Assembly (NCBI RefSeq): GCF_003071345.1
Contig: NZ_QCYK01000002.1
Coordinates: 1,798,001 to 1,862,000 of the forward strand
Direction: 5' to 3'
Source: Chitinophaga parva
GTDB lineage: Bacteria > Bacteroidota > Bacteroidia > Chitinophagales > Chitinophagaceae
Length of the DNA stretch: 64,000 bases
Of the stretch, positions 17,954 through 31,600 are shown in pieces; the stretch's first letter is position 1, and each line of letters starts with the position of its first letter. The position numbers and the translations under genes are program-made. The notes under the pieces are model-generated. The model was not told the origin of the DNA. It did no database searches and worked only from the letters and a program-made list of their open reading frames with translations.

Positions 17954-18511
17954 TTATTCGGTGTCTTTTGAAACGGGCAATGTGAAAGCTGCGGGCTGTG
18001 GATTCCTGGTGTAGTATTTCGTCATCTGCTTTACCATATTGTCGGAGTAATCCAGCCAGGAGGCTTGCTGGTCGCGGTACTGGCGGGAGGTGCTGTCTTT
18101 GGCTTTGGGGCCGGTCCATTTAATGAGCTTCCGGTTTTGAAAGTAATATCGCCAGGTCTGGGCCTTATCATCTGCATGGGTGAAGGCACTGTCGTACATG
18201 GGTGTAGCGTGGGTGATATTGCGGTCCTGTACGAGGATCAACTGGTTGCCGGGATCAAAGTAAAGCTGGGTCTCATGCTCGCTCATCACGGCAAAGGTAT
18301 GTTCTGTAATGATGCGGAAACCGGTGTTGTCATAGTAGGCGTCAATGTGCCCGCCCTCAGCGCTGATCTCCGTTTCATTTTTGCGGAGGTGCGATGCCGG
18401 GAAGGTGCCCGATGTCATGCTGGTGTATTTACGGTCTGTAACTGCTACGGGGTTTGCATCCTGGAAGGAGAGGAGGAGCAAACAAAGCGTGAGGGGTAGT
18501 GCTTTTTGCAT
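17954..18511 (-). CDS. Exported hypothetical protein
   Basis: From the ATG at 18511 the protein has 185 residues with a clear signal peptide (MQKALPLTLCLLLLSFQ). The mature part is polar with alternating beta-type pattern (EGGHIDAYYDNTGFRIITEH, QLILVQDRNITHATPMYD). No family is recognised. A longer reading to 18613 would add a proline/glycine-rich stretch before the signal peptide and is unlikely. A TAACTTTA box precedes the start. It stands alone between two terminators. Confidence 0.7.
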   Translation of the reverse strand: MQKALPLTLCLLLLSFQDANPVAVTDRKYTSMTSGTFPASHLRKNETEISAEGGHIDAYYDNTGFRIITEHTFAVMSEHETQLYFDPGNQLILVQDRNITHATPMYDSAFTHADDKAQTWRYYFQNRKLIKWTGPKAKDSTSRQYRDQQASWLDYSDNMVKQMTKYYTRNPQPAAFTLPVSKDTE

Positions 18512-18617
18512 ACAGCGGTGTTTGCGTAAAGTTACTGAAATATGGGATTGACCTGGTTTTGTGGGCCTTCCCGGGCCCGGTTCGCCGCCCCCCGTACCGC
18601 CTCCGGGGGGCATGCAA

Positions 18618-18644
18618 AAGGGCTGGCGTTTTGGGCCAGCCCTT
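18618..18644 (-). terminator. Terminator of the adhesin-PorP operon
   Basis: AAGGGCTGGC (18618-18627) pairs perfectly with GCCAGCCCTT (18635-18644). On the minus strand it is followed by TTTGC. It lies 26 bp after the stop of the PorP/SprF gene. Confidence 0.75.
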
Positions 18645-18669
18645 GTTTGTCCCTGTATGAAAAACGACC

Positions 18670-19638
18670 TTAGAAATATTTAGGGGAGATCACCCGCCCG
18701 TCTTTGTGCCTGAAGTAGTAGCCCAGTGAGATCTCGTTTGTGGGCGCATTGTTAGCCACTGTGCTGTTGATCGTCTTATCATATGCATAGCCGATGCGCA
18801 GTTTTTCACTCACGATAAAATCTGCCATGAACACCATGGCGGATGGCTGTTGCAGGCCGTCCTGCAGGTTGTTCCGCTTCAGGTAAGCGGAGCGGTAGGA
18901 GATGCCTACCCACAGCTTTTCCTGGATGAGGCCCATGGCATTTATATCTATGCTGGTGGGGCCGGCCATGTCTTCTTTTACCAGCAGGGAAGGCTTCAGT
19001 TTCAGCTGCTCCGATACCGGGAAAATGCCGCCCAGCGTGAAGTACAGGTGTGGCTTCAGGGGAAGGTATTCTTTCAGTGCGTCTGATTTCTGGAAGGCAT
19101 GTGTGAAAAGATTATTGGCAGAAAAACCGGCAAACCATTTTTCAGTATTGTAGTAAATGCCTACGCGTGCATCGGGCAGCATGGCGTCTTTGCGGCCATT
19201 CACCAGTACCGGGTCCAGGGCGGTGCTGGTGGGAGATAGCTTGGAGAGGTCCATGTGCTGCTGCACAAAGCCCGCGCTGATGCCGATGGACAGGCGGTGG
19301 TCGCCTTCTTCATTCACCGGGAAGCGGTAGGCATAGGTGCCGTACAGCGAGGTGTTGTTGGATGCACCCAGTTTATCATTCATCACCTGTATGCCCAGGC
19401 CCACACGTTCGTTCTTCAAATTGCCATCCGCAGCTACGGAAAAGGTTTTGGGCGCGCCTGGGAAGCTGCTCCACTGGTTGCGGTAGAAGGCATGCACATT
19501 CCACGCTTCATGGTAGCCGGCATAGGCCGGGTTGATATAGAGCCCGTTGAACATGTACTGGCTGAACTGGGCGTCCTGCTGTGCGGAAACTTTTATTCCG
19601 CACAGCGTGATCAATAGGATGAACAGGAACTTTTTCAT
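18670..19638 (-). CDS. PorP/SprF family type IX secretion membrane protein
   Basis: The protein has 322 residues with signal peptide MKKFLFILLITLCGIKVSAQ. The family opening QDAQFSQYMFNGLYINPAYAG and the following NQWSSFPGAPKTF block are diagnostic. The rest is a beta-barrel ending in ISLGYYFR. PorP/SprF proteins work with individual large T9SS cargo proteins; SprF of Flavobacterium is needed for surface display of the adhesin SprB. Here the gene starts 28 bp after the stop of a giant adhesin with a T9SS sorting domain, so it is most likely its dedicated partner. Confidence 0.95.
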   Translation of the reverse strand: MKKFLFILLITLCGIKVSAQQDAQFSQYMFNGLYINPAYAGYHEAWNVHAFYRNQWSSFPGAPKTFSVAADGNLKNERVGLGIQVMNDKLGASNNTSLYGTYAYRFPVNEEGDHRLSIGISAGFVQQHMDLSKLSPTSTALDPVLVNGRKDAMLPDARVGIYYNTEKWFAGFSANNLFTHAFQKSDALKEYLPLKPHLYFTLGGIFPVSEQLKLKPSLLVKEDMAGPTSIDINAMGLIQEKLWVGISYRSAYLKRNNLQDGLQQPSAMVFMADFIVSEKLRIGYAYDKTINSTVANNAPTNEISLGYYFRHKDGRVISPKYF

Positions 19639-19666
19639 AGGTCGTTGTTAGGATAATCTGTTATGG

Positions 19667-22600
19667 TTAGCGCATCAGCTGCAACCAGCCTTTGAATTGT
19701 TGCTTGCCGTCCGGGCCATTCGCATCCACCTGGTAGAAGTAAGTGCCTTCATTGAGGCTGCTGCCATCCCAGGTGTTGTGATAGTCGGTGGATTGGTATA
19801 CCACGTTGCCCCAACGGTTCCATACCACCAGTTTCACATTGGTATAGCGTTCCAGGCCGAGGATCACGAACCGGTCGTTCACGCCATCGCCGTTCGGGGT
19901 AAAGACGTTAGGGATCGCCAGGTCGTCGGCCACGCTGCTGGCTGTTACGGTGCTGCTGTTGTTCGTATCGTCCGGGTCTTCATCACGGCCTTTCACCGTG
20001 GCGGTGTTGCTGATAGCGCCACCGCTTTGCAGTTTGCCGGAGATGGTAAGTTGTACGCTGCTGCCGCCGGCCAGGGTATCGAGTGTCCAGGTTACGGTCC
20101 GGGTCATGGCGTCAAAGCTGGCCTGGCCGCTATCTGCCTGGAGGAGTACCTGTGCATCGCCAATGTTGGATTGCAGCACGTCTTCCATGAGCACATTACC
20201 GGTGGGTTTGGCGCTCTTATTCATGACCGTGATCCGGAAAGTGAGCAGCTTACCGGTTTTGATATCGCCAGGCGCGGTGGTGATCACTTTCTTAATGTCC
20301 AGGTCTATCTGGCGCGGCTTCACGGCAATGGCCACGGTGGCCGTGTTAGAGCTGTTGCCGGACTTGTCTTCTATGGTATAGGTGAAGCTGTCGTTGCCCG
20401 TGTAACCCGGTACCGGTGTGTAGGTGACCGTGTTGTCTGTATTGATCACGACGGTACCATGCAACGGCTGGTCTTTGATGACCACAAAGTGGCCATTGGG
20501 GCCATAGGTGTCATTTGCCGTGAGGTCTGCACTTACACTGTCAGGGTTTTCGGTGGTCAGCTGGTCATCAATGGCCAGGAGCCTTACCGGTGTGGGTGTT
20601 ACCGTACTGCTGTTGTTGGCCTGGTCACGGTCTGCTTCCGCACCACTGATGGTTGCGGTGTTGGCAAAGTTGGTAGTGCCGGTGGCTTGTGCTACGATCA
20701 CGGTCATGGTCATCGTTTCACTGTGGCCATTGCCCAGGCTACCCAGGGCCCAGATGCCGGTGGCCGGGTCAAAGGTGCCGCGGGTGGCGGTGTAGTGCTG
20801 GAAGGCGTAGCCGCTCTTCAGCACATCCGTCACTTGTACGTTGGTAGCGTCGCTGGGGCCGTTGTTCTTCGCCGTGATGGTAAAGGTCATGGTGCTGCCC
20901 ATCATCGGGAAATCATTATCGCCTGTCTTGGTCACTTCCAGGTCCGTTACCGGGTAAGGCATAGTAGCCACCGTACTGGTATTATTGGCCAGCACCTTGT
21001 CTGTTTCTGTAGCGCTTACGGTAGCGGTGTTGCTGTAGCTGCCGCTTGCGTTTACGGTGGCCGTGATGCCCAGTGTTTGGGTGCTGCCATTGGCCAGGGT
21101 GGCTATGTACCACACACCGGTGGTCTTGTCGTAGCCGGCATCGTCTGCGCTTACAAAGGTGTAGCCAGCGGGCAGTATATCTACCACTTTTACGCTGGTG
21201 GCATCGCTGGGGCCGTGGTTGGTCACTGCCAGTTTGAATACTACGTTGTCAGTGATGCCCGGTTTGTCCTGGTCTACTGTTTTCACGATTTCCACGTCTG
21301 CCAGCGGTTTGGGCGTGGGCGGTGTAATGGAGGCCGTGTTGTTGCTGGTCAGCGGGTCTGTTTCACCGGCGGTGATCACGGCCGTATTGGCATAGTTGCC
21401 GCCTGCATTCACGCTGGCGCTGATAGTCAGCGTTTGTACGTTACCGTTAGTCATATTGCCCAGGCTCCAAATGCCGGTGGTCTTATCATAACCGGTGCTG
21501 CCGGCGCTTACAAAGGTGTAGCCGGATTTCAGCAGGTCTGTTACGATCACGCCGGTGGCTGTGCTGGGACCTGCATTCTTTGCGGTAAGGGTAAAGGTGA
21601 TCACCTCGCCTACTTCGGGATTTGTTTTGCTGATGGTTTTGGTCACGCTTACATCCGCCAGCGCATTGGGCGTAGCCGTTACGGAGGCCGTGTTGTTGGC
21701 CAGGGCTGTGTCTTTCTCTGCTGCGCTGATGCTAACCGTGTTGGTATAATTACCGCTCACATTCACCGTGGCCGTGATGGTCAGGGTAGCGGTGGCATTG
21801 TTAGCCAGGGTGCCAATGGTCCAGGTGCTGCCGTCGTAGGTACCGGTGGCGGTGTTGCTGCCGGTTACGGTATAGCCGCTGGGCACCACTTCCGTCACTT
21901 TCACGTTCGTGGCGTTGCTCGGGCCATGGTTGGCGGCGGTGATGGTGAACGTAACGCTGCTGGTCACGTTGGGCGTCTTGTTGCTGATGGCCTTCGTTAC
22001 CGCAAGGTCTGCTACTGGTGTCAGTGTTACGGTGGCGGTGCTGCTGTTGTTGGCTGGGTTGCTGTCTTTTTCCGCGCCCTTGATGGTGGCCGTGTTGGCA
22101 TAGTTGCCGGCGGCGTTCATGGTGGCGGTGATCGTCAGTGTTTTGTTGTCGCCGTTGTTCAGCGTGGGTATGTTCCAGGTGCCGGTGGTCTTGTCGTAAC
22201 CGGCATCGCTGGCGCTTACAAAAGTGTAGCCGGTGGGCAGTATATCCGTTACCGTTACGCTGGTAGCATTGCTGGGGCCAGCATTATGGGCGGTGAGAGA
22301 GAAGTGTACGGTATGCCCCGGTTCCGCGTTAGTGCTGTCTGCTGTTTTCATGATGTCCAGGTCTGCGAGCGCCTGTACCGCGGGCGGTGTGATGGCGGCG
22401 GTGTTGTTGGTCACGTTCGCATCTTTCTCCGTGGCGGTGATGGTGGCGCTGTTGGCATAATTGCCGTTTGCATTCACCGTGGCTTTAATCAGCAGGGAAG
22501 AGGTGCTGCTGTTGGCCAGGGTGCCAATGTTCCATACACCGGTAGTGGCGTCGTACACGCCGGCGGGGGTGGCATCTACAAAGGTGTAGCCGGTTTGCAG

Positions 22601-25600
22601 TTTATCACTTACGATCACGCCGGTAGCATCTACGGGGCCGTTGTTGCCGGCGGTGAGGGTAAAGGTCACCACGTCACCCACCTGCGGGTTGCTGTTGCTG
22701 ATGGTTTTGGTAATGGCCACATCTGCCACAGGCGTGGGCGTGGTGGCTGCGCTGGCGCTGTTATTGGCCGGCACCAGGTCCATTTCCGCGGCACTGATAG
22801 TGGCCACGTTGGTATAGTTACCGGTGGCATTCACGGTGGCTTCTACCGTGAGGGTAGCGGTGGTACCGGAGGCCAGGGTGCCAAGGTTCCATACGCCTGC
22901 GGCGAAGGTGCCGGCACCCGGTGTGGCTTTGCCCAGTGTGTAGCCGCCGGGCAGCGCGTCAGTTACGGTTACCCCGGTAGCATTGGCCGGCCCGTTGTTA
23001 GTAGCTGTGATGGTGAAGGTCACCTTGCTACCCATGTCCGGGGTGGCTTTATCCACGGTTTTGGTCAAGCGTACATCCGCCAGGGCGCGCACGGTGGGTG
23101 TTGCACTGGCCGTGTTGTTGGCTGCTACGGTGTCTGTTTGTGTACCGGTAATGCTGGCCGTGTTGGTATACACGCCACTGGTTTTTACGGTGGCGGTGAT
23201 GGTCAGGACAGCATCGCTGCCGCTGGCCAGGGCGCCTATTGTCCAGGTGCCGGTGGTCTTGTCGTACCCGGCATTGCTGGCACTTACAAAGGTGTAGCCG
23301 GTGGGCAGCAGATCGGTTACGGTTACCCCGGTGGCATCGCTGGGGCCTGCATTGTGTGCGGTGAGCGTGAAGTGCAGGTTATGACCGGGATCTACCGTGG
23401 TGCTGTCCACTGTTTTGGTAATGGACAGGTCTGTGAGAGCCCGTACGGTGGGGGCAGCTACTTTAGCGGTATCGTTTGTTTTGTCGTTGTCTTTTTCAAG
23501 GCCACTTATCCAGGCTGTGTTGTCATAAGCGCCGGTGGGGTTCACCTTAGCCGTGATGGTAAGGGTGGCGCTGGCATTGGCGGCCAGGGCGCCTATTACC
23601 CAGTTGCCAGCAGCATCGTCATAGCTGGCGGCCGGATTGGCGCTTACAAAGGTGTAACCGTTCTTCAGCACATCATTCACCACTACGTTGTTGGCAGCGC
23701 TCGCGCCGTTGTTCCTGGCTGTGAGCGTGAAGGTTACGTTGCTGCCTACATCCGGCGTGGTGTTGCTGATGGTCTTAGCCAGTTGCAGGTCTGCCACGGG
23801 CACCGGCGTGGTGGCAGCGCTGGCAGTATTATCTGTAGCATCCGGGTCTTTCTCGGCGGCGCTCACCGTGGCGGTGTTGATATAGTTGCCGGTTACATTC
23901 ACCTTGGCTTTCACGGTGAGGATGGCACTGGCGCCGTTTGCCAGGCTGCCGATGGTCCATACACCGCCGGTGAAGGTCCCGGTGCTGGCGGTAGCACTGG
24001 TCTGCGTATAACCGGTGGGTAGTGCGTCACTTACTTTTACATTGGTAGCGTTGCTTGGGCCATCATTCTTCGCGGTGATGGTAAAGGTTACCGAGGTGTT
24101 CACATCCGGTGTGGCGTTGTCTACCGTCTTGGTTACGCGCACGCTGGCTACCGGGTGGGCGGTGACGGTCACGCTGGCGCTGTTGTCCGTGCTTACGGTA
24201 TCCAGTTCCGTACCGGCGATGGTGGCCGTGTTGGTGTAATTACCACCCGCATTTACCCTGGTGCTGATCTGTAGTTGGGCGGTGGCACCGCTGGCCAGGG
24301 TGGCAATGGTCCATTTGCCGGTGGTGTTATTGTAGCCCGCATCGCTGGCACTCATAAAGGTGTAGCCGGTGGGCAGCAGGTCAGTTACCGTTACATTGGT
24401 AGCCTTGCTGGGCCCATTGTTCTTAGCGGTGAGGGTAAATAATACCAGGTCATTCACATCAGCGTCTGTCCTGTCGGCCGTTTTGGTGATGGACAGGTTA
24501 GTGAGCTGTGTTACTACCGGGGTGGTTATGCTGGCGGTGTTATCACTGTTATCCTTATCAGCCTGGGTAACGCTGGTGGTAGCGGTGTTGCTGTATACGC
24601 CGTCCGGGTTTACAATGGCACTGATGGTCATGCTGGTAGCCTGCCCGCTGGTGAGGGCGCCAATGGTCCACTTGCCGGTGGCCGCATTATAAGTGCCGGT
24701 AGCAGGCGTAGCGCTTACCAGGGTATAGCCGCTTTGGAGTATATCCGTTACCGTTACACCGGTTGCATTGCTTGGGCCTTCATTCTTCGCGCTGAGGGTA
24801 AAGGTTACCGGGGCGCCGGGGTAAAGTGGGCTGGGCGCGGTGATGGATTTTGTTAAATGAAGGTTGCTCACGGCACGCGGAGTAATGGTCACCAGGGTGC
24901 TGGTGTTATTTGCCAGGGCAATATCAGTTTCTGCCGCGTCTATGTTTGCACTGTTCACGTACAGGGCAGCGGCCTGGTTGGGCACCACGCGCACCGCAAA
25001 GGTGGCACTGGCATCTGCGCCTGCATTCATCGTGCCCGGCAGCCATGCAATGGTGCGGGACGGGCCATCGTAGGTCATGCCGGTGGGCAATGGCGGTACG
25101 ATGCTGAAGCCGTTGCTGACCTGGTCTGCTACTACCACGCCGTGGGCTGTGGCCGGGCCATCGTTGTGGGCATGCAGGATAAAGTGGATGGTATCGCCTT
25201 CATCGGGCGTTAGCTGGTCCGCAGTTTTCACGATGGACACATCGATGATCTGTTTCACTACCGGCGTTACAGAATCCGCATTGTTCGTGGGCGTAAGGTC
25301 TGTTTCATTACCGGTAATGGCGGCTCTGTTCTTGTAAGCGGCTGCGGCGGCATCTGCCTTGGCGGTAGCCTGCAGCTTCAGCTCCTGTACGCCCCCGTTC
25401 AGCAGGTTGCCAATGTTCCACACGCCGGTGGCCTCATTGTAGTTGCTGAGCGATTTGCTTATAAATGTGTAACCGGCGGGGAGTAGATCCGTTACTGTTA
25501 CACCGGTAGCGTCGCTGGGGCCATTGTTTGTGGCGGTCAGCGTAAAGGTGAGCTGATGGGTGGCCCATATGCTGGCGCTATCCACTGTTTTTTTGATCTG

Positions 25601-28600
25601 CAGGTCTGTGATGGGGTGTACCGTGGGCGTGGTGCTGGATGCACTGTTATTGCCTGGTACGCGGTCTGGTATCGTGGCGGAGGTGATGCTGGCGGTATTG
25701 CTATAATCACCGCTGGCATTCACTTTAGCGTCGATAATGAGGGTGGTGGTGGCGCCGCTGGCCAGGCTGCCAATGGCCCACTTACCGGTGGTGGCGTTGT
25801 ACGCTGCTGCTGGTGTGGCTTGTATAAAGGTGTAGCCGCTTTGCAGTACTTCGTTCACCACGGCGTCTGTTACATTCACCGGCCCGCCATTTTTCGCGGT
25901 GATGGTGAAGTGTACTATGTCACCTGCATTGGGTGCAGTGGTGTTAATGGCTTTGGTGATGGACAGGTCTGCAATGGGCACTGGAACCGGTGTTACACTG
26001 GCAGTGTTGTCTGAGAGTACCGTATCTTTTTCACTGCTGCTGATGGTGGCCGTGTTCGTGTAGCTGCCGGTGGTATTCACTTTTGCAGCCACGGTAAGGG
26101 TGGCGGCCTGGTTCACACTCATATTGCCAATGGTCCATACGCCGGCGCTGTAGGTGCCTGTAGTGGTGTTGCTGCTTACCAGGGTGTAGCCTGCGGGCAG
26201 TGCATCTGTCACTTTCACGTTGGTAGCTTTACCAGGGCCGCTGTTCTTGGCGGTGAGGGTAAAGGTGACGGTGCTGCCTACATCCGGTGTGTTATTGTCT
26301 GCCACCTTGGTGATGGAGAGCTGGGCCACGGGTACGGGAATTACCTTGGCGTTGGCCGTGTCATTGGTCTTGTTATTATCCTGCACATTGCCTTTAATGG
26401 AGGCAATGTTGTTATAACTGGTGGCATCCGGTGCCACGGTAGCCACGATCTGCATTTGCTTGCTTTCGCCACTCAGCAGGTTATTGATCGTCCACTGGCC
26501 GGCGTTGTAACTGCCTGTGGGGATGGAGCTGATGTAGGTGAAGCCATCCGGCAGCGGGTCTTTCACCACTACGCCGGTAGCGGCGCTGGGACCATTGTTG
26601 GTAGCCGTCAGTGTAAACACAACGGTGTGGTTCACCTGTTCGGTAGTGTTATCCACGGTTTTAGTGAGGCCCAGGTCTGCCACCTGCGTTACTGTGGGTG
26701 CCGTGATAGCGGCGGTGTTATCGCTATTGCCGCTATCGTGCTGGTCTGCGCTGATGGTAGCGGTATTGCCGTACACTGCGTCTGGCAGCACCTTGGCCGT
26801 GATGGTCATGGTTTGGGTGGCGCCGGCCGCCAGTGAGGCAATGGTCCATTTATTGGCGGCGTAAGTGGCCGGTGTGGCGCTGACAAGCTGGTAGCCACTT
26901 TGCAGCACATCTGTTACCACTACATTGGTTGCCTTGCCGGGACCTGCGTTTTCCGCGGTGATGGTAAAGGTTACATTATCACCCGGGTGTAGCGGGCTGG
27001 GAGCGGTGATGGTCTTGGTCACGCGTACATTGGCCGCCGGCACGGGTGTTACCGTCACCGGGCTGCTGGTATTGTTGGTCAGATCAATGTCTGCTATGCC
27101 GGCATTCACGGAGGCGGTGTTCACGTAATCACTGGCCGGCTGATCCGGCACTACACGCACGGCAAATGACTGGCTGTTGTTCGCACCACTGGCCAGCGTG
27201 CCCACTGTCCACAGGAGGGCATGTGATGTATTGTTATACGTAACACCAGCGGGGAGGGGCAGTACGGGTGTAAAGCCCGCCAGCAGTGTGTCTGCCACTA
27301 TGGTGCCGGTAGCATTGTTCGGCCCCGCGTTGTGAATGGCCAGGGTAAAGTGGATGGTATCACCTTCATACGGTGTGGCGTTGTCCACTGTTTTGCTCAC
27401 GGAAAGGTCTGCTACGGGCACCATGATGGGCTGTGCAGCAGCCATATTGTTAGCCATGGTGGTGTCGGTATTGGCACTGCTGATGGTCACCTGGTTCAGG
27501 AAGGCGGTGCCGGTGGGCAGTACGGTAGCGGTGATCTTCAGGGAGTCTGATTTGCCTGCATCCAGGTTGCCTAGTGTCCAGAAGCTGTTGTTCACCGTGC
27601 CGGCGCTGGCGTTGCGGCTTACCAGGGTATAGCCGGCGGGCAGTTGTTCTGCAATGATCACACCTGCAGCGTTGCTTGGGCCATTGTTAGTGGCAGTGAT
27701 GGTAAAGGTTACATTATGACCTGCATACACCGTTGTGCTGTCTACTGTTTTGGTAATAGCCAGGTCAGAGAGTGGTGTTACCACCGGTGTGGTGATGCTG
27801 GCGTTATTGTTTGTGCTTAGGGTGTCTTTTGTACTGCTGGTGATGGTAGCGGTATTGGCGTAGTCAGCCTGGTCCGGCAGTACCTTGGCAGTAATGGTCA
27901 GTGTCCTGGTATCGCCTTTCGCCATGTTGCCAATGATCCATGCGCCGGTAGCATTGTTATAGGTGCCGCCGGTGGCGCTGATGAATTGGTACCCTGCGTG
28001 CAGCAGGTCCGTCACGCTTGCATTGGCCGCATTGCTCGGGCCCGCATTGGTCGCCGTGAGTGTGAAGGTCACGGTACTGCCGGGGTAGAGCGGGCTGGGA
28101 GCGCTGACGGTCTTGGCCAGTTGCAGGTCTGCCACTGCTACCGGTGTTACGGTTACAGCGCTGCTGGTATTGCTGCCAGTCAGGGTGTCCGTTTCCGCGG
28201 CGGTGATGCTGGCCTGGTTGATATAATCAGCCGGTTGCTGGTCCGGCACTACTTTCACGGCAAACGTGGCCGTGGTGCTGGCGCCTGCATTCACAGTGCC
28301 TACCGGCCAGGTGATGGTATTGGTCGTTGCGTCGTAAGTGAGCGGCGTGCTTACCGCACCGTTGGGTACAAAGCCTTTGGGCATCACATCCGTAACCACT
28401 ACGCTGTGGGCTATACTGGGGCCATTGTTGGCGGCCTTCAGTGTAAAGTGGATCACGTCGCCTTCATTAGGTCCTGCATTGTCCACTGTTTTATCAATGG
28501 CCACATCTACCACCTGCTGTACGTTCACTGTGGCAGTGTCTTTATTATTTGTTGGGCCCAGGTCGGTTTCCAGCGCGGTAACGCTGGCCGTGTTCTGGTA

Positions 28601-31600
28601 GTTAGTAGCATCTGCTTTCACATTCACGGTGAGCAGCAGGGTAGCGGTATCGCCGCTGGCCAGGGTGCCAATATTCCAGTTGCTGGTGGCCGGCTCATAG
28701 GCACCGTGGGTAGCAGTGCTGCTGGAGTAGGTGAAGCCGTTGGGCAATACATCTTTGGCTACCACGGTGCTGGCGGTACTAAGGCCATGGTTAATGGCGC
28801 GCAGCTTAAACGTAAGCTGGTGGCTGGCCCACACGTTGATGCTATCCACGGTTTTGAGCAGTTCCATATCTGCCGCAGGCGTTACGGTCGGCGTTACAAT
28901 GGACACATTGTCATTGGCCGGGTTATGGTCTACCTGCAATGCGTCTATCGATGCGCTGTTGCCATAAGCGCCGGTGGCGTTTACCGTGGTGGTAATGGTC
29001 AGTGTGTCACGCTGGCCATTATCCAGGGCAAAGCCGGTCCAGGTGCCGGCCGTGTTGTCATAAGTACCATTGCCGGTGCTGCTGATGTATTTGTAACCGC
29101 TTTGCAGTGCGTCTGTTACTACAATGCTGGTAGCCCTGCTGGGGCCATCATTTTGTGCGATCAACAGGAAGCGCACGGTATCGCCCGGGTAGAGCGGGCT
29201 GGGTGCTATGATCTTTTTATCAATACTGAGATCTGCTACCGGTGTAGGCACCACCACGATGGTGGCAGAACTGTCGTTCACCGGGTTAATATCCATTTCA
29301 TCAGCGTGGATGAAGGCCTGGTTCTCATAGGCGTCCGCCGGCTGGTCTGCTACCACGGAAACGCCGTAGTTTACAAAAAGGCTGGTACCCGTGGCCATGG
29401 TGCCCACATTCCAGGTGAGCACGCGGTTGGTGCTGTTGTAGTTTACACCTGCCGGGAGCGGCGTTATCACTTCAAAGCCGCTGCGCAGGGTGTCACTGAC
29501 CACTACGTTGTGGGCAATGCTGGGTCCACTGTTGGCCGCTGTGAGTTTAAAGTGCACAGTGCCGCCGGCATCCGGCGCCGGGTCATCGCCAAACTTGGAC
29601 ACACTGAGGTCCACCGTCTGGATGATGTTAGGGGTTACAGTGGCGGTGTCATTGGCCATCACCGGGTCGTATTCCGCACCGGCAATGGTGGCTTTATTGG
29701 TATAGTTGGTGGCATCCGGCAATACGGTGGCCTGGATGTGCATCGTGATGGTCTGGGTGGGATCCGGGTTCAGGAAATTTACATTCCACTCGTTCGTCAG
29801 CGCATCATACACCATGGGCGATTGGTCTGTGCCAATAAAGGCATAGCCATCCGGCAGCACCTCTTTCACGATCACTCCACTGGCCATGCTGGGACCATTA
29901 TTGGAAGCCGTGATAGTGAAGGTTACCACATCACCCGGATGAGCATTTACGCTGTCACACACCTTGCTTACAAAGATGTCTGCCACTGCGCGCACCGTCG
30001 GTGTTGCAATGGAGGACGTAACAGGCCCGTTATTCTTCTGGTCTGCATGCACAGTGGCACTGTTATCATAGGTGCCGGTGGGGTTCACCGTGGCATCAAT
30101 ATCCAGGGTAGCGGTGGCACCATTGGCCAGGTTGCCCACGGTCCAGTTACCACTGGCGGCGTCATAAGCGCCGGTGCTGGCCAAGGAGTTTATGTAGGTG
30201 TACCCATCTTGCAATACATCGTTTACGCTTACGTTGCTGGCATCGTCCGGGCCATCATTCCGGAGCGCAATGTGGAAGGTCACGGGGTCGTTCACATCCG
30301 GTTTGTCATTGCTGATGGTCTTCTGGATGCTGATGTTGGCCACCTGTGTAGGTACAACGGAAACGGTTACAGTGGCAGGTCCGAGGTGGGTATCTTTTTC
30401 AGCACCGGTGATGGAGGCGGTATTGTCGTAGGTGCCGGTGGATTTCACCGTACCGGTAATGTTCAGTGTCTGGGAAGTGCCGCTGGCCAGGGTGCCGATG
30501 GTCCACAGGCCGGTAGCTACATCGTAAGTGCCCACGCTGGGTGTAGCGCTTACAAAGGTGTAGCCGCTGGGCCATGCGTCTGTTACCACCACGTTGGTAG
30601 CGGTGCTGGGGCCATCGTTATAAGCGGTAATGGTGAAGGTTACGTTGCTGCCTACATCCGGCGTGCTGCTGCCCACCGTTTTATTCACGTAGATGGTGGT
30701 AAGCGGTACCATGGCAATGGTGGCTGAATCTGTATTATTTGCCAGGGCGGTGTCCAGTTGTGAGGCATCGCCACTGATCACGGCGATATTCTTAAAGCTG
30801 GTACCAGCGGCGTTCATCCTGGCCGTGATGTCCAGCGTCTGGCTGGTGCTTGCCGGCATGAGGCCGATGGACCACAGGCCCGTGGTTTTATTGTAAGCAG
30901 CGCTGCTGGAACTTACAAAGGTGTAGCCATCCGGCAGCAGGTCCTGCACTGATACATTGCTGGCGGTATTGGGGCCATGGTTTGTGGCCACCAGGTGAAA
31001 ATGCACGGTGGCGCCGGCATCTGCGCTGGCCACGTCCGCGGTCTTTTTGATCTCCAGGTCTGTAAGCGCCGTAACGGTGGGTGCTACGATCTGGTCTATG
31101 TTATCTGCGTTGTTCGTTTCAGTTTCTGCAGAAAAGATGTTAGCCTGGTTCTGGTAATCGCCATCGGGCAGCAGGGTGGCCACGATGGTGAGGGTTTCAC
31201 TCTGGCCGGGCACCAGGTCGCCGGGCGTCCACACGTTGGTCGTGTGGTCATATACGGTGCTGTTGCTGGTGGTATATGTTACAAATTTATAGCCGCTTCT
31301 CAACTGGTCTATCACCTGCACCTGGGTGCCGGTGCTGGGCCCCGCGTTGCTGGCCACGATGGTGAATTTCACCGTATCGCCCACGTAGAGCGGGCTGGGG
31401 GCGGCGATGGTCTTGGTTACGTTGAGATCCACTTGTCTTTGCGGTGTTACAGACACGGCGCCTTCATTGTTGCCTGGCTGCAGGTCGTCTTCATTGCTGG
31501 ATGCATACGCCGTGTTCTGGTATACGGCGGCCTGTGAGGGGTTGATCTGCGCTTCAAAGGATGCCGCGGTGTCTGCATTCAGGGCCAGGTTGCCCACATT

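Noticed and set aside
19697..24022. A 1441-codon open frame antisense to the giant adhesin, and others such as 27986-30727
   Set aside because: They mirror the repeats and biased codons of the adhesin on the other strand, have no family signature and no start signals.
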